Shown here piece by piece: positions 47,670-57,020 of a DNA stretch of 64,000 nucleotides. The stretch spans positions 21,454,501-21,518,500 of the forward strand of contig NC_059504.1 in NCBI RefSeq assembly GCF_914767665.1, given 5' to 3'. A program made the position numbers and the translations under genes. Each line of letters starts with the position of its first letter. The stretch's first letter is position 1. Source of the stretch: Harmonia axyridis (Eukaryota > Arthropoda > Insecta > Coleoptera > Coccinellidae). The notes beneath the pieces are model-generated. The model ran no database searches. It was not told where the DNA came from and was given only the letters and a program-made list of their open reading frames with translations.

Positions 47670-48306
47670 CAGGGTGTTTCCTAAACATGCGGCAAAAATT
47701 CAGGGGGTTGTTCCTTGGACTATTCTAAGAATATTTTGTCCTTTGATGATTTTTGAAAAACCTATTTGTTTCGAAGATATAGGGGAAACAAAATTTCAGA
47801 TAATAACATTTTATTATGAAAAATTACATGAAAATTCAACTCAACCTACAAAAACTGTTGAAAATGACCACCTCTAGCCAGCATACAAGCATCCAATCTT
47901 CTCCTCATTGACTGCCGAACCCTTTCAAAAACACCAGGATCATTTCTTATTAAGTTACACCCAGCAATGATCCGATTTCGCAAGTCTTCCACATTTTCTA
48001 CTGGAGTGGTATAAACTAATGATTTTAGATGGCCCCATAGGAAATAATCTAAGGGGTTTAAGTCCGTTTTTAGTAATTGGAATGTTGTTGAACAAATTTA
48101 AAAATAAATTGTACCTACTTAGTAAACACAGTGCGGTACGCATTTTTATTTAAACTATTATTAATTTTAAAAATATGAAAAATGTTGTTCGCCCTGTATC
48201 TTCGAAACAAAGAGGTTTTTCAAAAATCATCCAAGGACAAAACATGCTTAAAATAGTCCAAGGAACAACCCCCTGAATTTTTGCCGCATGTTTAGGAAAC
48301 ACCCTG
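47670..48306 (-). mobile_element. Long-TIR Tc/mariner-like element, internally deleted
   Basis: Ends CAGGGTGTTTCCTAAACATG at 47670 and the mirror at 48306, with TA on both sides. The inverted arms are about 125 bp and nearly identical (GGCAAAAATTCAGGGGGTTG shared). The minus strand between them (48085-47850) encodes NPLDYFLWGHLKSLVYTTPV, then NVEDLRNRIIAGCNLI and RQSMRRRLDACMLARGGHFQ, the C-terminal end of a transposase including the last catalytic Asp. The first two catalytic blocks are deleted. A solo 3' end of this family lies at 10360-10610. Confidence 0.9.
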
Positions 48307-48359
48307 TATTTTAAAATCCACAATTTTACTATATCATTATAAATGTATATTATATTGAA

Positions 48360-48770
48360 TGAAATATATTTATTTGAGTGATTTCCGATTAAATATGCAA
48401 ATTTGAATGTTTGGAATCAGATATTTTCCTAATTGTCGAATTTATAATGAGCAGAATATTTTTTATTTTCTGTATCTACCTGCTGAAATCCAAGGTTTGG
48501 CAACTTTTGCTCTCCTAATGTCATCGGTTGTTTCACGTCGTTTGACGCGCTTGAAGTTTGTTTTCTGAATTTCTGATATATGTAGGTATTTATTTCAATA
48601 TATTTTGAGTTAATATGAAACGTTGATTCACTATGGGACATAAGAAGTGCGTTCTTTATGGAGAAAGTCGTGATTGAGTGAAATATATCACTGATATGTT
48701 TTCATTTCCGCGCGATTCATGTCAAATTTGATAGTTTATGTTGGAGACAAAATTTGCTTGGGAAAATGAA
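48360..48770 (+). repeat. Repeat family F, copy 2 (possible THAP-like exon remnant)
   Basis: Inverted match to 33800-34250. The plus strand at about 48634 reads MGHKKCVLYGESRD and, after a stop, KYITDMFSFPRDSCQ. One Cys of the CxxC pair seen in copy 1 is replaced by Tyr. The frame is broken. No ends with terminal repeats were found. Confidence 0.6.
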
Positions 48771-48939
48771 GTATGGTCCCTCTATCGATATTTATTGGTA
48801 CTCGGTTTCAGTCAAAATTTCGAGGATTGGCTAAACAAGTCCCAAACCACGTTCAGCAACAGTCATAATCGAAAAATTTTATTTTGTTTTGTTGAAGCAA
48901 ATTGCCTTCAAAAATTCAAGTTTCACAGATGATCGGATC

Positions 48940-49245
48940 CCTGGAGTTCAAGAAATTCCCCCAATTCGACCGTACACATCGAACCCGTTAATAATTGGCG
49001 AGTTTTTTGTCCCATCTGGATAAAAAATTAATTGAGACGCTTGTTGTCGGTGAGTCCGTCTCAAACGGCTCTTCTATAATTGCCTGTGTGTCATGTCCGC
49101 AGGAAAACTAACCAACGGGCAACGAAAGTACAAAAGCGATAGGAAGGCCCTCACGGACTGTCAACACCACAATATTGTGACAGATCGGTTGACGGATCTG
49201 CTTAATTGGACCTCGGAATGACTTCGCGAAGGCAAAAACTAGAAT
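48940..49245. promoter_or_regulatory. Candidate enhancer in intron 2
   Basis: A unique, GC-richer block (GATCGGATCCCTGGAGTTCA through GGACCTCGGAATGACTTCGC) with AAAAATTAATTGAG and AAAGCGATAGG motifs and no long frame. It stands between mobile elements. Regulatory role is inferred from composition only. Confidence 0.25.
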
Positions 49246-49479
49246 TTTTTAATGGAATGTCTGAACATGACACTTTTTTTAATTAGAAGGAACTTTATAC
49301 TGATCAGAAGATGCTGAAGAGAAAGGTTTATTAATATAAGAAATATTTAGTAAAAAACACATTGATATTTTGAGATGTATTAGGAAGTTTATACGTATTC
49401 TGAAAATTATGGAAAAAATTTGAGGCGTTTCATTTATTTTCTATAAAGTTCCATCAATGAATATCACATAAGTAATAGA

Positions 49480-49690
49480 AGTGAAGTAGAATAATAATAA
49501 TCTGAAATTTTCATTGAATTTCGACAATATTTAACATTACTTGTCTGAAATAGAGAAAATATCGTTTAATACTCGTTGCAGAAGGCAACTCCAAAACTCG
49601 CTCCTTCGTCGCTCGTTTTCGAATTTCGCATTCGTGTTGGAATAGGAGCTCATTCTGTAACTTATTTTAGAATATACTATCATTACACTG
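49480..49690 (+). repeat. Repeat family H/E junction
   Basis: CTGAAATAGAGAAAATATCG followed by ACTCGTTGCAGAAGGCAACT and TTCGTCGCTCGTTTTCGAAT matches sequence next to family E at 55865-55950 and, inversely, 13490-13545. Confidence 0.6.
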
Positions 49691-49712
49691 GCGGTTTAAA
49701 AACAATACAATA

Positions 49713-49862
49713 ATAGTATATTGTGCAACAAGTGGGGAAAGTCCAACTTTTCTCGCGAGTGTGGAAGTTTGTGGCACGAGCCTGAAAGACGAGTGTCGCA
49801 AACACACGAGCGAGAAAAGGACTTTCTCCACATGTTGCACACTATACTTTTCCTACAACTGC
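49713..49862. repeat. Inverted-repeat core of an interspersed element
   Basis: AGTATATTGTGCAACAAGTG, GGAAAGTCC and TTTTCTCGCGAGTGTG are mirrored by CACACGAGCGAGAAAAGGAC, TTTCTCCACATGTTGCACAC and TATACTTTTCC. Arms are about 65 bp. Related GGAAAGTGCCG and CATAGCAGTTGTAGGAAA sequence extends to about 50105. Confidence 0.75.
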
Positions 49863-50644
49863 ACAAATTTCAATAATTCAAGTAATGGACTTGATTCAAA
49901 TCAAAATGGCCTCCGTTGACAGTATGTGCTAATTTATTGCGTTTCTATAGAAACGACTCAAATGCCCAATTTCATTGGTCTACCAAGCGAGGTGTTGGGA
50001 AAGTGCCGTGGGGAATAATATTTCCCACAGTATGAGCAATACATAGTTTTGGAATTGAGTAAGCTTTGGAGAATACGCTATTTTTCATAGCAGTTGTAGG
50101 AAAATTTCCTTTCTTATTTATCTGATAGTACCTATTATAATTTAAGTTTATTCAAAAAAGCATTAACATAACTAAATTTGCAAGACTTTAAATGAGAAAA
50201 ATACGGCAAAATCATTAATTATATCATCATACGGAATCTTATCCATTGGTATATTTTACAAAGCGTTTAGCAATTGTTGAAATATTGAGTATTCAGCTCT
50301 GTAGGTATATAAGACTATATTTCGATTTTCGTTAAAAATTTAATTTTTTCTACAATTTTCTAAATTCGTACTTTGTGTGTGTATAATATGTTTCTTCAAT
50401 TCTGTAAATCAAAAAAAAATGATTGAGCTCAATCTGCCGCCTCTTAAAATTTGCCGCCTTAGCTGAGCCTACTCAGCCTGCTGATAAATCCGCCAATGCA
50501 ATTAGGTTACGAATATCATGAGGAAAATTTCTGAAAGTAAACAGTTTATAACAAGTTCATTTCTTTCTTAGAAATGAACTAGTGCAATCAAAGGCATGAA
50601 CCAAAAAATAAAATGGTTAAAAGGAATGGTTCTAAAAATTGGTA

Positions 50645-50866
50645 TAGTATATCCAAAGTCACTTGAAGTAGTCCATGAAAACGCTTGACCATAGATGTCT
50701 ATTTGAAGTGAAAACCGCGACCCTCTAAATACCGGGGTTTATTTGAAAGTATTGTTATGCAATAAATACACTGGCCCCGAAGAAATTCCTGGAAACTTGG
50801 ACAACCCTTGTATAATCGATATATTCAGCTTCCTCCAAGTAGCTTTGGATATACTATACCACGAAA
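50645..50866 (+). mobile_element. MITE family G, copy 2
   Basis: GGTATAGTATATCCAAAGTC at the left and TTTGGATATACTATACC at the right are terminal inverted repeats. The inner sequence matches 34553-34770 in opposite orientation, as shown by asymmetric blocks such as CATGAAAACGCTTGACCATA and CCTGGAAACTTGG. Confidence 0.9.
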
Positions 50867-51080
50867 TTATTCCACAGGATGTTTCAAATTTAGGATTTGA
50901 CAACTTCTAATGAAACCTGTATAGAGCCAGCATTTAACAAATATTGAATATTCAAATCGAAACTAATAATTTTATCTACAGTTCGCTGAAAAAAATTCAA
51001 GGATTGAAAAAATAAAGAAATATTATATGCGATCTCAAATTTTACCAAATATCTTCTTGTTGCGTTTTTTTGCATACATA

Positions 51081-51992
51081 CAGGGTGTTCCTAAATTGAA
51101 CGTACAAACGAAAAGGGGAGATTCCTTAAGTGAGTTTGAGAAAAAAAAGTCCCATAAACATGGGGTCGCAAACGTTGCGTTTTCGAGATACAGAGTGTTG
51201 AAGTTTGAATTTTTTTCAAGTTTTTTTCTCATAGTATCTACACTTCACAAGATATTCAACTGAAATTTGGCACATATATTACATTTGAGAGTTCTCACCA
51301 CCTGACATGGCAATTTCGATAGAAGATCTACAGGGTGATATTTTTTCTGAAACACTGCCACCTGTTCTTCCGCAGAACTTTTTTTTAAGTAAGCAACTGT
51401 TAATTTGAAAAAATGTAAAAAGAAGCTTTGTTCTTATACCAAACTTTTCGGTCTCTTGTAGTTTTGTCGTATCTACCAACGATTTCGAGAAAAAAATTTT
51501 GAACGATTCTCTCGAAATCCTCGTGAAAATCCAAATTATGATGGGAAGGTCACTTTGTAAGCTGTGGGGAATTAATTCAGTGTCAGTTTTTATGGAAATT
51601 TTCCTGATCTGTAGCGATGATTCATAAAGATTCGATAAACTCGTTCAATCAACACAAAAAATGTATTACAACAAGAAACGTAAAACTAAAAAAAAAAAAA
51701 TCATAACAAGAAAACTAAGTAACTGCAAAGGACTGAACTACAGCAAATGTTGAAAATGTCCTCCATGTCACGTGGTGAGAACTCTCAAATGTAATATATA
51801 TGCCAAATTTCAGTTGAATATCTTGTGAAGTGTAGATACTATGAGAAAAAAACTTGAAAAAAATTCAAACTTCAACACTCTGTATCTCGAAAACGAAACG
51901 TTTGCGACCCCATGTTTATGGGACTTTTTTTTCCTAAACTCACTTAAGGAATCTCCCCTTTTCGTTTGTACGTTCAATTTAGGAAAACCCTG
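51081..51992. mobile_element. Foldback transposon with ~215-bp inverted arms
   Basis: Starts CAGGGTGTTCCTAAATTGAA at 51081 and ends with the mirror at 51992, flanked by TA on both sides. Arms (to about 51300 and from about 51770) are nearly identical for some 215 bp and carry the phrases AGTCCCATAAACATGGGG[T]CGCAAACGTT and GATATTCAACTGAAATTTGG. The short frames within the arms are copies of each other, not genes. The centre holds no transposase. It is related by its arms to the foldback in repeat family A. Confidence 0.93.
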
Positions 51993-52307
51993 TATATGAG
52001 TTGTATAGTTGAATCGAATGTACAACCTCTACACTCACTACTTAATTTTTGATTTCTTCCTTTTGACTCGTCATCGTTTTTTGTTGAACATTTCCTCCAA
52101 ATGCCCAAATCACAACTTTAAGAATTTCCCGGTATTTTCTCAAGAGAATTCAACATGTTTTCCTTCCCGCTTTTTAGAACATGGATACGAAAGTAACCCG
52201 TACCCCAACCACCGGCAACCCTACTGGAATCTAGCGCCATATCGAAAACCGTCAAAAATACTAGTAAGTATCTCCTTTCACTAATACCTACTTGTTTTCT
52301 TTGACAG

Positions 52308-52480
52308 AGAGTGCCATGGAGTTCCAGTTCGGAGAGGGCAGGGAGTGCGTCAATTGTGGGGCCATTTCTACCCCTCTGTGGAGGAGAGATGGTACAGGGC
52401 ACTACTTGTGTAACGCTTGTGGTTTGTACCACAAGATGAATGGGATGAACAGACCCTTAATCAAACCATCCAAAAGACTG
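52308..52480 (+). CDS. pnr: pannier N-terminal zinc finger exon (residues 112-169)
   Basis: Acceptor TTTCTTTGACAG|AGAG lies at 52307/52308 and donor AGACTG|GTAAGT at 52480/52481. The first two bases complete codon 112 (Glu), and the exon ends in phase 0. It encodes the complete N-finger: Cys125-Val-Asn-Cys128, then STPLWRRDGTGHYL, then Cys146-Asn-Ala-Cys149 (CX2CX17CX2C). It ends NRPLIKPSKRL. Val126 corresponds to the GATA1 Val205 position needed to bind FOG, so interaction with U-shaped is expected to be kept. The finger is identical in layout to GATA4/5/6 and Pannier proteins. The Met at 52316 could start a shorter form from an alternative first exon, but no promoter shows this. Confidence 0.96.
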
Positions 52481-52834
52481 GTAAGTTGTGGGTTTGGGCA
52501 GTTCGGATCGAGCCAGTTCGTCTGGGGAACTGCGGGAACTGGGTTGGCCTGAAAGCCAGTTCCTGTACCAAGCTTAGTTCTGCAGTTCTTCCGAGGTTTC
52601 TGTTTTCTTCGCATAATGAAGCAGATTATCTCGTAAAAGTACGTGAATGTATGAAAAATGGGTTACTGGCTGATTTAAAATGTATTGGTTTTTGTAGATC
52701 TTTATGCCCACAATAAAAAACAAGGATCTAAAGACTCTGTTCGACGCTGGTTCCCAAGTTATAAGGTTTTCAAAAGCTAAAAAAGTAATAGTATCATCAC
52801 TTTTGAATCAGGGAAGATTATAGGTGTATAGGGA

Positions 52835-53050
52835 TTCACGGCTTTCCTTGATATTCAAGCTACTTAGCTCAAGCTCAAGCCAAGTAGATTGAGCTCCACT
52901 CGAAATCAATTCAAGTTCAAGTCAAGTAGTTCAATGTTGAGCCAAGTACTTAATAAATAAATACTTGACATGATATTGAAAAACTTCTACTTGATTTGAA
53001 CTTGAGTTGATTTCAAGTCAAGCTCAAGCTAAGTAGCTTGTATATCAAGC
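52835..53050. mobile_element. hAT-derived MITE rich in CAAGTAGCTTG motifs
   Basis: Starts GGGATTCACGGCTTTCCTTG and ends AAGTAGCTTGTATATCAAGC. It is composed of many short direct and inverted copies of TCAAG, CAAGTAG and GAGCTC-type motifs, matching the subterminal regions of the hAT copies at 8008 and 36750. No coding sequence. Lies 350 bp inside intron 3. Confidence 0.75.
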
Positions 53051-53284
53051 TATAGGTGTACAACTTTGCTTCCGATGTTTTACAATAGATGACTGTAGCG
53101 ATAAGTGGTAGTCGAAATAAATAGATCGTAGATGTCATACAATAAGCTTAGGTATTTGTAAACATACGCCATCGAAATATTAGTCGATTTGTGTCTGCAT
53201 CATAAAGTTATTCTCGATTGAACATCTCAGCTTACGAATCAAATTTTCGTCATTTGCGGGAGGTTTTAATTTTCTGCTTTAATA

Positions 53285-54145
53285 TAAAGAAAACTGCGGC
53301 TGAGGCTCATCGAATGCTCTCAAATACCTGAAGAAAGAATGTGCCGAGAGTGATTTCAACGATTAAAGAACGGTAATTATCTCGTCGAATACCAGCATGG
53401 CGGTGGAAGAGAGAAGGTTTTCGAAGATGCAGAATTGGAGGCATTACTTGATCAAGACTCATGTCAAAGGCAACAATAATTGGCAGGATCATTGGGAGTG
53501 ACGCAACAAGCCATTTCAAAATGCCTGAAAGTCATGAAAATGATTCAGAAACGAGGATATTGGGTGCCGCATGAGTTGAAGCCGAGAGATGTTGAACGGC
53601 ATTGTGACTGGAGACAAAAAATTTATTCATTACGATAATCCCAAGCGCTGAAAATCTTGGGGATATCCCGCCCATGCTTCCACGTCGACAGCCAATACGA
53701 ATATTCACGGTTCGGCGTAGTGTATTATGAATTGTTAAAAACCGATTGAAACAATCACACGCGATAGTAATCGAACGCAATTAATGTGTTTGAGTCGAGC
53801 ATTGAAAGACAAACGGCTGCAATACAACGAGAGACATGATAAAGTGATTTTACAGCATGACAATGCTCCACCCCATGTTGCGAAAGGGCCAAAACATACT
53901 TGGAAACGTTGAAATGGGAAGTCCTACCCCACGCCGTATTCTCCAGACCTTGCTCCCTCGGACTATCACTTGTTTCAATCTATGGCACACAGCCTGGCTG
54001 GCCAGCACTTCCGGTCTTATGAAGAAGTAAGAAATTGGATGGATTCTGGGATCACTTCAAAAGCTGACCAGTTTTTTCAAGGCTGGATTCGTACGCAGCC
54101 CAAAAGATGGGAGAAAGTAATGGGCAGTACAATACTTTGAATCAT
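53285..54145 (+). mobile_element. mariner DD34D remnant in intron 3
   Basis: The plus strand, in several frames, encodes DAELEALLDQDSCQRQQ (N-terminal HTH), GVTQQAISKCLK, GYWVPHELKPRDVE, decayed GDEKFIHYDNPK, then KRLQYNERHDKVILQHDNAP with the second Asp. After a frameshift it gives YSPDLAPSDYHLFQSMAHSL and EEVRNWMDSGITSKADQFFQ. 34 residues separate the two Asp, as in true mariners. Frameshifts and stops make it dead. Different subfamily from the AGGCCAATTG element. Confidence 0.9.
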
Positions 54146-54149
54146 AAAT

Positions 54150-55437
54150 GAATGTGAGGCTTCTAATTTCGGAAAAAAATGAATCTGGCTGAATCCCGTT
54201 TCAGAGCGAGATTCCATTGGTGTTTATGCTGCAAAAAGGCGTAAACCTTTGAAAGGCGTTCCAAATAGGAAATTCCATTTGAAAAACATCAATAACTAGA
54301 GCAAATCAAGGAATTTTTAAAAAACGTTTGCACCAATTCAAAACTCATAATTTCACTAAATATTGAACATTGAGTTATTTAAAATGATAAGTACGTCTAA
54401 AGCTGAGTAGTCAATTATAGAATATTTTTAGTTTCAAAGTTCAATTTGCGGAATACTATAAATTTTTTCTTGAAACTCGAAACGATACGTTCAAGTTCAC
54501 TTTAACTTCGTTGTTCACTCAAAAAATGAAATGAATCGGACCTGTCTTTTGGAGGTTCCAAATGTTGTTGAATAGCATCGGCATGAACAAGGTACCGAAC
54601 ACCCTTGCAATTTGTTTCGTTAGGTGGCAACTTGAACATTGTCCAGCAAAGCTTTGCTAGGGTAGGTACTTCGTGATCAGTTGATGCTTGCTATATGAGC
54701 GCAGGTTCCTAACGTTCTCGCTCCTGTTCTACATGTGAAGTAAAAACGTTCAACAAGATATTGAGTCTTCTGATTAGCTTTTCTTATTGATTCATAAAGG
54801 TCTACAAAAAAAAATACCAGCATTTGAAATTAACCGGTAACATTTTTCATACATTCAGGTCAGGTGCCTAGTCCTTTCTCTTAGATATAGTTTTGTTGAA
54901 GAATTGATTGGTACCGATCTTTACCTTAGAGAACTGAACATTCTGGACATTCGAATTTCATAATTTTCGTTGAATTTGGATCAGTATATTAAATTTCAGT
55001 AACATTAATTCTATGATTGGGTTTTTTCATCAAGTGTAGCATGTCAGTTTGAACTTGATAATTATGAGTTTCAATTGAAAATGTCATCAGAAACAATCTT
55101 AATTGATTTCTCAAATATTCAATTTGATTCTGAATCATAAATCAACACAGTGCCTTTTAACTTCACGAACAGAAAACATTAGAATTCCTAAGAGTATTCT
55201 GATATACATCTGGATGTTTCATGAATAACTGTACATATTTTCACGGACGTAGCTAGGGGGAAAATTTAGGGGGTTGAACAAAAATCAAATTAGCCTATAT
55301 TGGCAATCCTGTCCCGTATAACCTTCCTCTTAGGTTTGTTTCTACAGGACCAACCAAATTCCTACATAATGTCAAAATAGTATCAGGATCACATGATCAA
55401 CTAAAAATATTCATGATAATATAAAATTGGAAAAAAC
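54150..55437. other. Intron 3 non-coding stretch
   Basis: 54530-54730 is GC-richer and not repeated here, but shows no splice-bounded frame. The rest is AT-rich. Nothing is firmly assigned. Confidence 0.45.
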
Positions 55438-55454
55438 AACACTTTATAGTTTTT

Positions 55455-55878
55455 CTCTATTTCAGTATCGTAATGAGTTCATTACATGATGTAATGAACT
55501 CAATACAGCATTTCTTTCAGTTATATTTTTCGTTTTGTAATCTACTCTGACTTCCGATCCTATCGAATTTCAACACACGTCAATTGTCAATATAATATAA
55601 GTAATTTGGATATAGTGTAATGATTTGCAACATTATTCGCAATTTCTCCTAATTCTGGTGGTGTTAAATCGATTTCGTCAGTCATAATTCACGAATTCAA
55701 TGCTTAATTATAAATTATTTCAAAATTCGAAACATACGGATCAAATTCCGTAATCTGTATTTTCGTAACAGTCACACCAACTGCCAAGATATAATACAAA
55801 AGTCACTAAGATGTAGATATAATCTGAATTTTTCATTGAATTTCGACAATTTATCACAAAACTTGACTGAAATAGAGA
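55455..55878 (-). repeat. Repeat family E, copy 2 (inverted)
   Basis: Bounded by CTATTTCAGTATCGTAATGA and CTGAAATAGAG. A hairpin block GTAATGAGTTCATTACATGA sits near the left. The minus-strand small frame at 55685-55587 matches the one in copy 1. Flanks (ACTCGTTGCAGAATGCAATT) match those of copy 1 in opposite orientation. Confidence 0.78.
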
Positions 55879-56344
55879 AAATATCTTTTAATACTCGTTG
55901 CAGAATGCAATTCCAACACTCATGCGTTCGAATTTCGCATTCTGGCACTTGGTAGATATTACTTGATACAAATGGCAGCTACTGCAATAACAGCATCTCT
56001 ACCATTTCAATCATGACCGACTTGAAGTTTCTAAAACATTTCCTGCCTACTTGAATACTTTGTAAAAACCCAGAAAATATTTTTCTCTAATTCTGTGGTT
56101 ATTCCGTTCATTCTTCCACATCTTGTAGAACAAAATCGTGCGAGAATATATCAGAAACGCACAGTTTTCATGGTTATATTTTATTATTCTATGTTGGTAC
56201 TCCGAACTTTCCGCCACGGCTTTATCTGTCAATTCATCAATTTGCCTTAAAGAAATCAGTTCTGCCAACCAACATTTTTTAATGCAAAAATCACTAAATT
56301 ATATTTATGGAAATATTTCATTAATTTCAATGAAAATGCAATGA

Positions 56345-56500
56345 ATTAGAGAAAATAATGTATAATACTCGTACAGAAGGCTCATTCTACCTCTCGTTCA
56401 TTCCAAAACTCGCCACTTCGTGGCTCGTTTTTGAATTTTGAACTCGTGGAAGAATATCAATGCCTTCTGCACTTGTATTATAAATAACTATTCTACATTG
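56345..56500 (+). repeat. Repeat family H, copy
   Basis: ATAATGTATAATACTCGTAC, CAGAAGGCTCATTC, CTCGTTTTTGAATTTTGAAC and TATTATAAATAACTATTCTA occur in the same order at 60730-60885, with a part at 22530-22605. The central AACTCG..CTCG piece is locally repeated. Non-coding. Confidence 0.8.
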
Positions 56501-56689
56501 GTAGGTAGCAACTGCGATCCAATATATTCACAATTGGCTCGTATATTCAAAACGGAAATATAACCACCTGCCATAACAACTTTAGTGTCGATAATTATGT
56601 TAATATCCAAAGAACTGAAGTACAAACCGATTTCATACATTTTCATTACTCATATAACACAAAATTTATTGTGTTTCCTACATTAATAT

Positions 56690-57020
56690 TTGTCCGATGC
56701 GATACCACTTTATTTATGTAAATCGACGAGACTATATACAGAAAGCTTTTCTACATTCGTTCTCTCGTTATCTGCTCCATCAACCGTAAACTGGCGCGGC
56801 TATGGCCTGCCATACATAGGTTTCTGAGTTGACGGTATCATTGTTTTTTATTGGGAATTATATTTACGGTCGTTTCGGAAATTTTCGAAGCCATCGTGAG
56901 GAATGAATAGATTGCAGCGCCTACGCAGTGTAGAATTAATAGATGGTCGAACAGTTTTACTTGGATTCGCTAGTAATTTCGATGTAAAATTCGAATATAA
57001 GTGTCGTGGACCCTGCCAGA
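56690..57020. promoter_or_regulatory. Candidate enhancer in intron 3
   Basis: A unique block with GC-richer segments (CAACCGTAAACTGGCGCGGC, GCAGCGCCTACGCAGTG) and a GATA-type GTTATCTG near 56768. No frame or repeat explains it. Function inferred. Confidence 0.25.

Noticed and set aside
51081..51992. Pairs of short frames of 78, 65 and 71 codons
   Set aside because: They are the same terminal repeat read from opposite arms, with no transposase similarity.
52118..52614. Minus-strand frames of 104 and 70 codons over the N-finger exon
   Set aside because: Shadows of the conserved exon; their peptides have no known motif.
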